A DNA stretch of 48,016 bases, taken from Lacrimispora sp. 210928-DFI.3.58. Its GTDB lineage: Bacteria; Bacillota; Clostridia; Lachnospirales; Lachnospiraceae. A program made the translations under genes and the position numbers. Location of the stretch: assembly GCF_020554865.1 (NCBI RefSeq), contig NZ_JAJCIC010000035.1, forward strand, positions 1-48,016, given 5' to 3'. Below are positions 1 to 9,696 of this stretch, piece after piece. The notes below the pieces were generated by a model, which did no database searches, had not been told where the DNA came from, and worked only from the letters and a program-made list of their open reading frames with translations. Numbering within the stretch: position 1 is the stretch's first letter; the number at the start of each line of letters is the position of its first letter.

Positions 1-51
1 AGAAAAGTGGTGCTGGGCGTAATCAACTAGCACCAACTTTGTCTACAGTCT

Positions 52-75
52 GAGCGGCTTTCAAAAAAGCCGCTC
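52..75. terminator. GC-rich hairpin downstream of the MATE gene
   Basis: A 10-bp perfect inverted repeat (GAGCGGCTTT at 52-61 pairing with 66-75) with a 4-base loop lies just past the minus-strand stop at 92. There is no clean T-run on the minus strand, so it is a weak or bidirectional terminator, or a stabilising hairpin. Nothing else is recognisable in bases 1-51. Confidence 0.4.
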
Positions 76-91
76 CGTTTCCCCATATTTA

Positions 92-1420
92 TCATCTTTT
101 TAAATAGTGCCGCACCATAACACTGCAGTAAATCAGCGCAAGCAGCCATGCCATTGGATTGGATAAGCAGATCGCCGTGAACCCGAAGCACCGGACTGCG
201 AGAAGCCCTCCCAGACTGCGTCCGACTAACTCTCCCACGCCGGATATGATCGCCTGCAGGCTGTAGCCCAACCCCTGAAGGGTATTCCTCATGATCATCA
301 GAGATCCGTGAATAAAAAACAGAACGCTCATAATGGACAGATACTGTATAGCCCCATATGCCACCGCACTTTCTGTCTCACCCAGGACCAGTCCCACAAA
401 TGGCCTCTTTAAGGCAAAAATCACTACCCACACTACTGCACAATACATATACTGGATCTTAAGTCCGCTTCGGATACCTTCCCTGATACGATCTATACGC
501 TTTGCGCCATAGTTCTGTCCTGTATAGGTTGCCATGGCCATGCCCACACTCTCCATAGGAAGGGTGAACATCTGCCGGATCTTCTCTCCCGCAGTCTGGG
601 CAGCGACCGCAATGCTTCCGAGGCTGTTGATGGCCCCCTGCATTACCACAGCTCCGATGGCAGACACAGAGTATTCAAAGCCCATGGGCAGCCCCACAAC
701 ACAGAGGCGTTTCATATGAAGAGCGCTTAACTGCAGGCCGTCCTCCCAGCCCTCCAGCAGCTTGATGCGTGCCGTCAGCCAATAGATATCCAGCAGCCCG
801 CTTACCAGCTGGCTTATGACCGTAGCCCATGCTGCTCCCGCCACGCCGCCCTTAAGGGGAACGATGAACAGATAATCCAGGACTATGTTCAGCACACTGG
901 AGCAGAGCAGGAAATAGAAGGGATGTTTAGAATCCCCCACCGCCCGCAGGGCGCCTGCGGAATAATTGTACAGCATCGCAGCGGGGATTCCAAAAAAGAT
1001 GATCTTTACATACTCCGCCGCCATCACAAGGATATCCTCCGGTGTTCGGATCAGCTTTAAAAGTGGTTCTGCCAAAAGCACGGTAACCACCGTCAGCACT
1101 GCGCTGAACAGACAGACAAGAACGCTCCCGTTCACAAAATAGCGCTGCAGCCCCCTTCTGTCATGAGCTCCATAGCTCTGGGCAAGCAGAATGCCAAAGC
1201 CCACACAAAGCCCCTGGACAAAACCCAGGATCAGAAAATTCAGGGAATAGGTCGTCCCCACCGCCGCCAACGCCGTAACGCCGAGAAATCTTCCCACGAT
1301 CACCGTATCCGCAAAGCTGTAAAGCTGCTGGAACACGGTGCCCAGTACCAGTGGTATGGAAAAGAGAAATATCTGCTTCATCGGATGCCCCTGTGTTAAG
1401 TCCATATTTCCCTTTCCCAT
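92..1420 (-). CDS. MATE family multidrug/metabolite efflux transporter
   Basis: An integral membrane antiporter of about 442 residues, the usual length for the family, with twelve hydrophobic segments in two similar halves. MATE proteins export cationic drugs or metabolites in exchange for Na+ or H+. The N-terminal MDLTQGHPMKQIFLFSIP and the following VLGTVFQQLYSFADTVIVGRF stretch are typical of the Clostridia branch of the family. I chose the ATG at 1420 because GGAGGA lies 6 bases upstream; the longer reading frame (to 1462) has no such site. It reads away from the GH31 gene at 1495 with about 75 bases between them, so it could be the last gene of that transcript or independent. The substrate cannot be read from sequence. 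Confidence 0.9.
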   Translation of the reverse strand: MGKGNMDLTQGHPMKQIFLFSIPLVLGTVFQQLYSFADTVIVGRFLGVTALAAVGTTYSLNFLILGFVQGLCVGFGILLAQSYGAHDRRGLQRYFVNGSVLVCLFSAVLTVVTVLLAEPLLKLIRTPEDILVMAAEYVKIIFFGIPAAMLYNYSAGALRAVGDSKHPFYFLLCSSVLNIVLDYLFIVPLKGGVAGAAWATVISQLVSGLLDIYWLTARIKLLEGWEDGLQLSALHMKRLCVVGLPMGFEYSVSAIGAVVMQGAINSLGSIAVAAQTAGEKIRQMFTLPMESVGMAMATYTGQNYGAKRIDRIREGIRSGLKIQYMYCAVVWVVIFALKRPFVGLVLGETESAVAYGAIQYLSIMSVLFFIHGSLMIMRNTLQGLGYSLQAIISGVGELVGRSLGGLLAVRCFGFTAICLSNPMAWLLALIYCSVMVRHYLKR

Positions 1421-1494
1421 ACTGTTCTCCTCCTTGTTGTCTGTATTATGTCTGCCCTTCACGCCGTAATTCAGACGGGAAAAGCGAAATCTTT

Positions 1495-4005
1495 TTACTC
1501 CTCGACCATACCGATCAGGTCAAATTTCTCCTTAGAGATCACCACATCATATGTTCTCTTTTTCGGGATCGGGAACTTCACCCAGATCGTCCTGTCAGAG
1601 AGGTTGTAATACCAGCCGGATTCCGCTTCCTCCCAGCCGTCTCTTACAATATAGCGTGTGATCCTCTCGCCGTCAACGGTTACCCAGAAAGCGCCCTTCA
1701 GCTTGCTTACCAGCTTGATGGTCATTCTCTCAAGCGGGCTCTCATAGGTTCCCTCAGTATCAAAGCTCAGCACGGTCCTGTCTCCGGCACTTACACAGAT
1801 AGTCGTCCTTGCATAAACGCCGTTCTTGTAATCCTCTGTGTGGCCATCGTCATCATAGAGCACAAAGCTGGTATCGGTATCTGCACTCACTAACAGGTCT
1901 GCCTGGGTCATCTTATCTGCAAGGATATGCTTCACATCCTCGCTGGTCACGTAAACGCCGCTGCCCCTTAAGAACATAGGAATGCTTCCCAGATCTACAG
2001 GGATGGTGATGGTCTGTCCTCCCTGATACTCCCTCATATTGTCATTCATGTCAAACCACCGGCAGCCTGCAGGCAGATAGATGGTGCGTGTCTTTGCTCC
2101 CGGCTCCACCACGTTGGCAACCAGTACGCTCTTGCCATACATAAAGGTCAGGTTCTCATCGGTGTAGCAGTTCTCATCCTCCGGGAACTCCAGGAAAAGA
2201 GGACGCATAGCAGGCATACCGTTCTTGCTCGCCTCATACATCAGGCTGTACAGGTAGGGCAGCATACGGTAGCGCTGTGCATAGGCTGCCTTCACATATT
2301 CCCTGTTCTCCTCATACATCCAGGGCTGGGTTACGGTATTGTCATTATTGGCTGAATTTAAACAGAAGCGGGGCTGGAAAATACCGCTCTGGATCCAGCG
2401 CAGCAGAAGCTCTGCCTCAGGGGCCGGTCCGGCAAAGCCGCCGATATCGCAGCCCATATTGGCGCAGCCGGAAAGTCCCATACCCATGATGGTGGCAATG
2501 TTGAACTTCACGGTACGCCAGTCTGTCAGGTTATCGCCGCCCCATACCTGGGCATATCTCTGGATTCCTGCATAGCCGGCACGGTTGATGATATAAGGAC
2601 GCTCGCCGGGATATACATCTGCGATCGCCTGCTTGGCCAGGAAGGCCATCAGGTTGGAGTGAAGGATCTTAAGCTCTGCCATGGTTCCGTCTCCGCCCTC
2701 AAAGTCACATTTGGCATTTCTGTCCTCTACGCCGTCCATCTCGCAGTTGTCATTCCACACGGTTTTTGTACCCATCTTCAGGATGCGCTCCTCAAGAAGG
2801 CCCTTCCATGTCTCACGTGCCTTTGGATTCGTAAAGTCGAAGAACCGTCCTTCTCCGCCCCACCATCTTCCGTAGTAGTCGCCGTTTCCATCCGGATTTT
2901 TGATGAAAACATCATTCTTCTCAAACAGCTCCATGTAAGGATGGTTCTTTAAAATTCCGGGCTTTAAATTGGGGATCACATTGATGCCTCTGGCATTCAT
3001 CTTTTCAAAGAATTCCTTCGGATTCGGGAATCTCTTGTAATTCCAGTTGAAAACGTACCGGAGATTGTCCTCCTCGCCGCTGGAATAGCCGGATGCAAGC
3101 CAGAAATTATCGATCAGCACCTCTTCCTTCTCGTGCTTGTCAATCACCTGGTAGATCTCCTTATCACAGTCCTTTTCCAGCTCTGCATAGTACATGGTGG
3201 AAGCACAGTAGCCCAGAGACTGCTTGGTGGGCAGCGTCATGCGTCCTGTGAGCATAGTATAACGGTCTATTATGGAAGGCATATCCGGTCCGTTGATCAG
3301 GAACAGATCCACATCTCCCCCATCTGTCTGGTAATAGCAGTAACGGTCCCAATAACCGGAGATCTCCTGTCCCATATCAAATACGCTGTCATAGGAGTTG
3401 TGGTAGAACAAGCCCACAGCATAGGCCGTCTTCTCATTTACCCGGATGTAGAATGGGATATGTTTGTACATCGGATCGCCCTTCTCCGGGTCATGACCGA
3501 TGGCGTCCTTAGGAGACATCCTTAAGCGCCGTCCCTTTTTGTCCAGATGTCCTGTCTTCTCACCAAAGCCGTAAAAATGGTCATTTGCCGGATCGATCTT
3601 GGAATAGTGAGACAGGCGCCCTATCTGATCCTCCTCAAAGGCACGTTCCTTTAAGTCCTGGTAAACGATCTTTCCGTCCGGTGTCTTCAGTGTAAAGTGA
3701 AGAGGCTTTTTGTTCACCTCAAGAGTACAGGTCCTTGTGCTGAACACAAGCTTCTTCTCTGTTTCCTGGCATGGAATATCCAGAGCCTCAATACGTACAC
3801 GCTCTCCCTTTAAGAGGTCATCCATGCGGTCAGCCCAGGCTGTGGTAACCAGAGTATAAGATTCCTCCTTAAACTCCTTTTTGAAGCTTACCCGGATACG
3901 GATAATATCGTCTGTCATAAAAATCAGCAGAACATCGGCTGCATCCCCATGAAGGATATAGCCAGTATCAGTTTTTTCAATAGATCTCAGTTCGCGCAGC
4001 AGCAT
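1495..4005 (-). CDS. Glycoside hydrolase family 31 alpha-glycosidase (copy 1)
   Basis: A retaining alpha-glycosidase of 836 residues. An N-terminal beta-sandwich (about 1-240) contains the NDHFYGFGEKTGHLDK motif of GH31 proteins. A (beta/alpha)8 barrel follows (about 255-580), then C-terminal beta domains. The likely nucleophile is D419 in VWNDNCEMDG, and the likely acid/base is D491 in QVWGGDN. Most GH31 alpha-glucosidases carry a DMNE-type nucleophile motif, so the WNDNCE form marks a divergent subgroup. There is no signal peptide, so it acts in the cytoplasm on imported oligosaccharide or glycoside. A TAAGGAGAAG ribosome site precedes the ATG at 4005. It lies downstream of a paralogous GH31 gene and the TRAP genes, but a terminator at 4130-4166 separates the two copies. 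Substrate not predictable. Confidence 0.93.
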   Translation of the reverse strand: MLLRELRSIEKTDTGYILHGDAADVLLIFMTDDIIRIRVSFKKEFKEESYTLVTTAWADRMDDLLKGERVRIEALDIPCQETEKKLVFSTRTCTLEVNKKPLHFTLKTPDGKIVYQDLKERAFEEDQIGRLSHYSKIDPANDHFYGFGEKTGHLDKKGRRLRMSPKDAIGHDPEKGDPMYKHIPFYIRVNEKTAYAVGLFYHNSYDSVFDMGQEISGYWDRYCYYQTDGGDVDLFLINGPDMPSIIDRYTMLTGRMTLPTKQSLGYCASTMYYAELEKDCDKEIYQVIDKHEKEEVLIDNFWLASGYSSGEEDNLRYVFNWNYKRFPNPKEFFEKMNARGINVIPNLKPGILKNHPYMELFEKNDVFIKNPDGNGDYYGRWWGGEGRFFDFTNPKARETWKGLLEERILKMGTKTVWNDNCEMDGVEDRNAKCDFEGGDGTMAELKILHSNLMAFLAKQAIADVYPGERPYIINRAGYAGIQRYAQVWGGDNLTDWRTVKFNIATIMGMGLSGCANMGCDIGGFAGPAPEAELLLRWIQSGIFQPRFCLNSANNDNTVTQPWMYEENREYVKAAYAQRYRMLPYLYSLMYEASKNGMPAMRPLFLEFPEDENCYTDENLTFMYGKSVLVANVVEPGAKTRTIYLPAGCRWFDMNDNMREYQGGQTITIPVDLGSIPMFLRGSGVYVTSEDVKHILADKMTQADLLVSADTDTSFVLYDDDGHTEDYKNGVYARTTICVSAGDRTVLSFDTEGTYESPLERMTIKLVSKLKGAFWVTVDGERITRYIVRDGWEEAESGWYYNLSDRTIWVKFPIPKKRTYDVVISKEKFDLIGMVEE

Positions 4006-4129
4006 TTTTCCTTCTCCTTACTATAAAACTTCGCCGCCGCAAGGCGGCACTAAATTTAGGTATACCAAATACACCCGCCAGACTGTTGCCGTATGGCGGT
4101 TTGTTCGCCAGCCGGGCGCATGCAGGCTT

Positions 4130-4166
4130 TTATAAAATAAGCAGCCGCCCACTATCGGACGGCTGC
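4130..4166 (-). terminator. Rho-independent terminator after GH31 copy 2
   Basis: The minus strand shows GCAGCCG (4160-4166) pairing with CGGCTGC (4141-4147), followed by a T-rich TTATTTTAT tract. It lies 9 bases past the stop of the gene ending at 4175, so the TRAP-GH31 transcript is expected to end or attenuate here before the first GH31 copy. Confidence 0.75.
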
Positions 4167-4174
4167 TTAAAAAG

Positions 4175-6673
4175 TTACATACCAATCAGATCAAAATCCT
4201 CAAAAGAGACTGTAAGCGTGGCATCTGTTCCCGGATTCTTATATTTCACCAGAACCGCTCTCTTTGTCTGGCTGTAATACCATCCGGCCTCTGCCGCCTC
4301 AAATTTCCGGCGGTTCAGATAGTGCTCCAGCTTCTGCCCGCCCAGGGTCACCCAGAAGGGGCTTCTCTCCTTACGGATCATCTCAACTGTAACTGTCTCA
4401 ACCGTATCCTGGTAGCTTCCTTCACTTGTAAAGTCTACCTTGACCACATCTGTTCCGCTGACATTGATCGCAGTCTTTCGGTAAATACCCTTCCGGAAGT
4501 CATTTGTTCTTCCATCATCCTCGTACATGACGAACTGGGAGCCTTCCTTTGCCGGAGCGATGATCAGGTGCAGGTCCTTTACACAATCCTTCTCCATATT
4601 CATCAGCTGGTTATCCGCCATGGCCAGAATCCCGCCCTCGCGCAGGAACATTGGAATGCTTTCCATGGTTACCGGGATCTCAATGGTCTGTCCGCCCTCG
4701 TAGCAGCGGTAATTATCGCTCATATCATACCATTTGCAGCCCTCCGGCAGGTAAACCTGACGGCTTACAGCGCCCTTTTCGATGACATTGGCAACCAGCA
4801 CGCTCTTTCCGAACATAAAGTCAAAGCTGTTGTCATAGGTGTTCTCATCATCCTGGAACTCGTAAACCAATGCCCTCATAATGGGTGCACCTGTCTTTGT
4901 TGCCTCATACTCACAGGAGTAGATATAAGGCTCCATGCGGTAGCGCAGCAGGATGGCATTACGGATCAGGTCCGCGCTGTCCTTAAACATCCAGGGCTCT
5001 GTAACCGTATTGTCATTGCTGGCTGAATGGATAGAGAAGCGTGCCTGGAAGATTCCCTGCTGTACCCAGCGCACAAACAGCTCCTCCTCCGGAGCCGGTC
5101 CGGCAAAGCCGCCGATATCCGCACCCTCATTCGGCTGTCCGGAAAGTCCCATTCCGGTGATGATCGGAATATTGTATTTTAATGTCTTCCAGCTGGTATA
5201 GTTGTCGCCGCACCAGGTCTGTGCATAGCGCTGGATCCCGCTGCTTCCGCTGCGGCATACAGAGTAAGGCCTTGCATTCTCATCATGCTCCCTTACGGCA
5301 TCATTGCTGAGCTTACACATAATCGTGCACATAAGAGGCTTCAGCTGACCGATGGTTCCGCCCTTGCCGTCAAAGTCCACAATGGCATCCTTGTCAAGCA
5401 GGCTGTCATATTCGCAGTTGTCATTCCAGATGGAATTGGTTCCTACAGATATCAAGTTCTCAATAACGTATTTCTTCCAGGCTTCGCGGGCAGACGGCTT
5501 TGTGTAATCCCAGAATGCTCCTGGGCCGCCCCACCAGCTTCCCACTGCGTAGGTATCCGGGTTCTTGCTGTCCTTCACAAACACATCCTTGCTGTTGAAC
5601 TCATCAAACCATGGATGGCACAGCAGGATTCCCGGCTTAATATTGGGAACATTTTCTGCTCCCTTATCCTGCATTGCATGGAAATAAGCAGATGGATCCT
5701 TAAAGCGGTCCTTATTCCAGGTAAATACGCATCTCTTGCTTCCAATGCTGGTATAGCCGGAGGATAAGTGGAATCCGTCAATAGGGAAGCCCTCCTCCTT
5801 GATGGTATCGATGAAGCCCAGAACCGCATCATCGCTGTCCTTTTCCAGCTCCGGATAGTACATGGAGCTTCCCTGATAGCCGATGGCACGCTTTGGCAGC
5901 AGGGCCGGTCTTCCGGTCAGCAGTGTATAGTTGTCTACAATACGGGAAATGGAATTTCCGCCCAGCAGGAACATATCAATATCCCCGCCGTCTGCCTGCC
6001 AGTAGGTATATCTGTGCCAGTAATTGCTCTTTTCACAGCCCATGTTGAAGCAGGACTCATAGAAGTTATGATAGAATACGCCCACTGCCTTTTTGGTGCT
6101 GCGGCTTAAACGGATGTAAAAGGGGATATGCTTATAAAGGGTATCCATCTTTTCTGCATCATATCCCATGGCGTCTGTGGCACGCTCCCGCAGAAAGGCC
6201 TTGTTCTTGTTTAAGACCCCTGTCTTCTCACCAAACCCATAGAAGCAGTCATCCTCCTCCATGCAGGAATAGTGGTTCACCCGGCGGTTGGAGTCCAGGG
6301 TGCTGGGGGCGCCGTGAAGCTCGCTGTAAAGAAGGCTGCCCTCCTTATCATACAGGTCAAATCCAATGGGATCCTTTGTGAATACCAGCCTGATCTTTCC
6401 TGTATCAAAGCTGATCTCCTGATCATTTTCTGTTGTTTCCGGGATCACCGGCTCCACACGTGTTCTCTCTCCCTCAAACAAGGGATCCAGGCGGTCCTCC
6501 CATGCAGTAGTCATAAGCACATAGGACTCCTCCGGAAAATCTCTGTCAAAGGCTGTACGGATCCGCACGATCTCGTCTGTAACAAATACAACCTTTATGT
6601 CGGCGCAGTTTGTATGTATCAGCCATGCGCCGTTTAATTTCTCAATACCTGCAAATTGTGTACAAATATCCAT
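4175..6673 (-). CDS. Glycoside hydrolase family 31 alpha-glycosidase (copy 2)
   Basis: A cytoplasmic GH31 enzyme of 832 residues, clearly paralogous to the gene at 1495-4005 along its length. Shared blocks include DDCFYGFGEKTGVLNK (about 141-156), the YKHIPFYIR segment, the WNDNCEYD nucleophile motif (D418) and the WCGDN acid/base motif (D490). The copies have diverged well beyond recent duplication, which suggests different linkage or aglycone preferences. There is no signal peptide. The start at 6673 follows a GGAGTGGAGAC ribosome site. It lies immediately downstream of the TRAP transporter genes on the same strand, with 114 bases between them, so the transporter probably supplies its substrate. 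Confidence 0.93.
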   Translation of the reverse strand: MDICTQFAGIEKLNGAWLIHTNCADIKVVFVTDEIVRIRTAFDRDFPEESYVLMTTAWEDRLDPLFEGERTRVEPVIPETTENDQEISFDTGKIRLVFTKDPIGFDLYDKEGSLLYSELHGAPSTLDSNRRVNHYSCMEEDDCFYGFGEKTGVLNKNKAFLRERATDAMGYDAEKMDTLYKHIPFYIRLSRSTKKAVGVFYHNFYESCFNMGCEKSNYWHRYTYWQADGGDIDMFLLGGNSISRIVDNYTLLTGRPALLPKRAIGYQGSSMYYPELEKDSDDAVLGFIDTIKEEGFPIDGFHLSSGYTSIGSKRCVFTWNKDRFKDPSAYFHAMQDKGAENVPNIKPGILLCHPWFDEFNSKDVFVKDSKNPDTYAVGSWWGGPGAFWDYTKPSAREAWKKYVIENLISVGTNSIWNDNCEYDSLLDKDAIVDFDGKGGTIGQLKPLMCTIMCKLSNDAVREHDENARPYSVCRSGSSGIQRYAQTWCGDNYTSWKTLKYNIPIITGMGLSGQPNEGADIGGFAGPAPEEELFVRWVQQGIFQARFSIHSASNDNTVTEPWMFKDSADLIRNAILLRYRMEPYIYSCEYEATKTGAPIMRALVYEFQDDENTYDNSFDFMFGKSVLVANVIEKGAVSRQVYLPEGCKWYDMSDNYRCYEGGQTIEIPVTMESIPMFLREGGILAMADNQLMNMEKDCVKDLHLIIAPAKEGSQFVMYEDDGRTNDFRKGIYRKTAINVSGTDVVKVDFTSEGSYQDTVETVTVEMIRKERSPFWVTLGGQKLEHYLNRRKFEAAEAGWYYSQTKRAVLVKYKNPGTDATLTVSFEDFDLIGM

Positions 6674-6719
6674 TTTGTCTCCACTCCTTTAGATCAAATA
6701 TTATGGGGGACATCCGTAT

Positions 6720-6757
6720 ACTGTCCTGTTGTTCCTGAAAGGCCTTTACAGGACAGT
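6720..6757. promoter_or_regulatory. 10-bp perfect inverted repeat between dctM and GH31
   Basis: ACTGTCCTGT at 6720-6729 is exactly inverted at 6748-6757 around an 18-base loop. It lies in the 114-base gap between the TRAP permease stop and the GH31 start. No T-run follows on either strand. It could be an intercistronic RNA hairpin that tunes expression, or an operator for the downstream glycosidase. The sequence does not decide. Confidence 0.5.
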
Positions 6758-6787
6758 ACACAAGTATTTTACCACATCCTGCTATAT

Positions 6788-8101
6788 TTACCACATGCTG
6801 GGTACAAGACCGCACAGGTATGGCACAAGCAGCGGGATAGGAGGAATAAAGCTTACCAGGAACAGTGCGATCACCATTGCGATAAAGATCGGCACAATGT
6901 ATTTGGTAACGCCCTCGATCTTAACATGACCTACGCCGCAGCCTACGAACAGGCAGGAGCCTACAGGAGGAGTAACAGAACCAATACCAAGGTTCATGAT
7001 CAGCATCAGTCCGAAATGTACCGGGCTCATTCCTACGCTGGTAGCAATAGGAAGGAAAATAGGAGTAAAGATCAAAACTGCAGGCGTCAGATCCAGGAAC
7101 ATACCCATAACCAGCAGGAACACGTTCATGATCAGGATGATCACATAGCGGTTGCTGGAAATGCTCATCAGCGCTCCGCTGATGGCTGCCGGAATACCGG
7201 AATAGGACATCACATAGGACATAATGGAGGAGGATGCAATCAGGAAGAGAATGGTTGCAGAGCTTCTCATGGTGTCTGACAGCAGGGTATAAAACGTCTT
7301 AAGGCTCATCTCACGGTAGATAACAGCCAGCAGAGCACAGTAAAGGCACATAACAACGCCGGCCTCTGTTGCTGTGAAAATACCGGTCAGGATTCCGCCC
7401 ATAACGATGATAACGGCCAGCAGGGAAGGAACCGCATCCAGCCAGATCTTCCAGGCGGGATCGGAATCCTTTACAGAGGAGGCCTTATAGCCCTTCTTAA
7501 CAGCAAGATAGATCGCCAATGCCGCTACGGCGATTCCCAGCAGTGCGCCTGTCAGATAGCCGCCCATGAACAGAGCTGCTACAGACACGCCGCCGGCTGT
7601 GATAGAGTAAAGGATCAACGGACCGGACGGAGGAATCAGGATTCCTGTGGGTGCGGAGCAGATGTTTACTGCTGCAGAATAGTTGGGGTCATAGCCCTCA
7701 TCTGCCTCCAGAGGGCTCATGATGGAGCCCATTGCGGAGGTTGCCGCAACGGAGGAACCGGATACTGCACCGAAGAACATATTTGCAAGTACATTGGTGG
7801 CTGCCAGATAGCCGGGCACCCAGCCAACTAAAAGTCTTGCCAGACGAACCAGCCTCTTTGCAATTCCGCCCTTGTTCATGATGTTACCGCCCAAAGAGAA
7901 GAAGGGCAGAGCCAGAAGGGAGAAGGAATCGCAGCCGGAAAAGCATCTCTGTGCCGCTGTCAGGGCAAAGATATTTCCATCCATTCCGCTCATGATGGCC
8001 GTGATAATGGACGCAATTCCAATACCGGCTGAGATCGGAACTCCTGCAAACAGCATAACAAAGAATGAACCAAACAGCATTAATGTAGCCTGAACAACCA
8101 T
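6788..8101 (-). CDS. dctM: TRAP transporter large permease subunit (DctM family)
   Basis: A very hydrophobic protein of 437 residues with about 12 membrane segments, normal length for the family. DctM subunits carry substrate and Na+ across the membrane in tripartite ATP-independent periplasmic transporters. Typical motifs are the N-terminal FAGVPISAGIGIAS, LALPFFSLGGNIMNKGGIAKRL, GSSVAATSAMGS and the C-terminal MLIMNLGIGSVTPPVGSCLFVG. The ATG at 8101 has an AGGAGGTAAATAAGC ribosome site that overlaps the stop of dctQ, so the two are translationally coupled. Together with dctQ and dctP it forms a complete system. Confidence 0.95.
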   Translation of the reverse strand: MVVQATLMLFGSFFVMLFAGVPISAGIGIASIITAIMSGMDGNIFALTAAQRCFSGCDSFSLLALPFFSLGGNIMNKGGIAKRLVRLARLLVGWVPGYLAATNVLANMFFGAVSGSSVAATSAMGSIMSPLEADEGYDPNYSAAVNICSAPTGILIPPSGPLILYSITAGGVSVAALFMGGYLTGALLGIAVAALAIYLAVKKGYKASSVKDSDPAWKIWLDAVPSLLAVIIVMGGILTGIFTATEAGVVMCLYCALLAVIYREMSLKTFYTLLSDTMRSSATILFLIASSSIMSYVMSYSGIPAAISGALMSISSNRYVIILIMNVFLLVMGMFLDLTPAVLIFTPIFLPIATSVGMSPVHFGLMLIMNLGIGSVTPPVGSCLFVGCGVGHVKIEGVTKYIVPIFIAMVIALFLVSFIPPIPLLVPYLCGLVPSMW

Positions 8102-8103
8102 GC

Positions 8104-8580
8104 TTATTTACCTCCTTTGCTGTCAATGTAAAGCTGTATATACTTGATGATCCTGGCGATCACAATGAATATGCCGGAGATCGGAAGGCAGGCATACAGC
8201 AGTTTAAAGGGAATGCGCATAACGGATGACTGGTTCGTTGCATTCAGCACCAGCTTCATTCCTCCGAAAACAAACACATAGCATACGAAGAACAGGATAG
8301 CTGCCTCAATGAAAACCAGCAGGGCAACACGGACTCCGCCCTTTACGCGGTCCTTCACCAAATCCAAAGCCAAATGCTCATCCTTGTAGAAGCAGTAAGC
8401 AGAGCCCAGCATGGATGCCCAGATCAATACATAGCGGAGAAATTCATCTGTAAATGTAGATGGGTTTCCCAAAATCCAGCGGGTAGTAATCTGCCATGTG
8501 CCGCCGGCCAGAAGCGCAAACATGGCAAGCGCCATAATAAAGCGCATGACGGTATCTAAAATCTGATCAAACTTTTTCAA
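8104..8580 (-). CDS. dctQ: TRAP transporter small permease subunit (DctQ family)
   Basis: A 158-residue protein with four predicted membrane segments, the family norm. The FLRYVLIWASMLGSAYCFYKDEHLALDLV segment (about 45-75) is a DctQ signature. DctQ pairs with DctM and helps dock the solute-binding protein. The start is TTG at 8580, supported by an AAGGAGATGAGATC site directly upstream. It lies 42 bases from dctP and 2 bases from dctM in one operon. Confidence 0.93.
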   Translation of the reverse strand: MKKFDQILDTVMRFIMALAMFALLAGGTWQITTRWILGNPSTFTDEFLRYVLIWASMLGSAYCFYKDEHLALDLVKDRVKGGVRVALLVFIEAAILFFVCYVFVFGGMKLVLNATNQSSVMRIPFKLLYACLPISGIFIVIARIIKYIQLYIDSKGGK

Positions 8581-8622
8581 GATCTCATCTCCTTAACGAA
8601 GTGCTAGATTACGTAGTTCCTT

Positions 8623-9660
8623 TTATTTCCCTGCAGCCTGGATCTTCTCAACAATTGCATATACATCCGGGTCGCTGCTCTTTAAGTTGTCATAGATCGA
8701 CTGGCATGCCTCCTGGAATGCTGCGGTGTCCACATCCTCAACAAAGGTAACGTTATTAGCCTCTGCAGCAGTTCTTACTTCCTCCTCAAATTCAGCCCAG
8801 CGTGTCTTGTATGCTTCTGTTGCAGCTGCTGCGGTCTCCTTCATGATGCTCTTCTGGTTGTCGCTCATCTGATTCCATACCTTCGTGGAGATAACAACAA
8901 TATCCGGGATACGTGTGTGCTCATCATAGCAGTAATACTGCGCAACATCGCTGTGGTCGCGAAGAGCGGTGATATTGTTCTCTGCTCCGTCAACAACACC
9001 CTGCTGCATGCCGGTGTAGATCTCAGAGTAGCTCATAACAGTAGCGGAACCGCCCAGTGCATTCATCATATCGATTGCCATCTGGCTGTCCATGGTACGG
9101 ATCTTTAAGCCCTTTAAGTCTGCCGGTACGCGGATCGGTGTCTTTGCAGTGTAGAAGGAACGGGAGCCGGAATCCAGCCAGGTAAGGCCGATAAAGCCAT
9201 CGCCCTCAGTGATATTATACAGCTCATCAGCGATCTCGCCGTCCATTACATTATAATAGTGATCCTTGTCATTGAACACGTAGGGAACAGACAGGGCATT
9301 CCATGCATTGTTGAAGTTACCGAGAGTAGACGCGGAAACCTTTGCCAGATCCAGAGCGCCTGCCTGAATGGAAGAGATGTTGTCTGCCTCGCTGCCCAGC
9401 TGTGCATTTGGAACGATCTGAATATTGATGGTGCCGCCGGACTTCTCCTTTACCTGCTCTACCCACTCTGTCAGCTGGATATGTACTGCATGGTCCTCTG
9501 CCAGGCCATGGCTCAGCTTCAGATTAAAGGTCTGCTCTCCTGAAGATCCGCCGTTGCCGGATGCTGCCTGGGTAGAAGAATTGCCGCCGCCGGAGCAGGC
9601 AGTCATCATCAATGCTCCTGCTACTACCAGTGCCTTCATTACATGATTACGTAGTCTCAT
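8623..9660 (-). CDS. dctP: TRAP transporter substrate-binding lipoprotein (DctP family)
   Basis: A 345-residue extracytoplasmic binding protein. It has a lipoprotein signal peptide, basic then hydrophobic, ending in a MMTAC lipobox with C22, followed by a Gly/Ser-rich linker. It would be tethered to the outer face of the membrane. LKGLKIRTMDSQ contains the Arg that clamps a carboxylate in most DctP proteins, and GMQQGVVDGAENN is the usual family motif. This points to an acidic ligand such as a uronate or sugar acid, but the ligand is not known. The ATG at 9660 follows TAGGAGGGTTTTATT. It is the first gene of the dctPQM-GH31 transcript. Confidence 0.95.
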   Translation of the reverse strand: MRLRNHVMKALVVAGALMMTACSGGGNSSTQAASGNGGSSGEQTFNLKLSHGLAEDHAVHIQLTEWVEQVKEKSGGTINIQIVPNAQLGSEADNISSIQAGALDLAKVSASTLGNFNNAWNALSVPYVFNDKDHYYNVMDGEIADELYNITEGDGFIGLTWLDSGSRSFYTAKTPIRVPADLKGLKIRTMDSQMAIDMMNALGGSATVMSYSEIYTGMQQGVVDGAENNITALRDHSDVAQYYCYDEHTRIPDIVVISTKVWNQMSDNQKSIMKETAAAATEAYKTRWAEFEEEVRTAAEANNVTFVEDVDTAAFQEACQSIYDNLKSSDPDVYAIVEKIQAAGK

Positions 9661-9696
9661 AATAAAACCCTCCTATAAAATAATTTATTTGTTATT

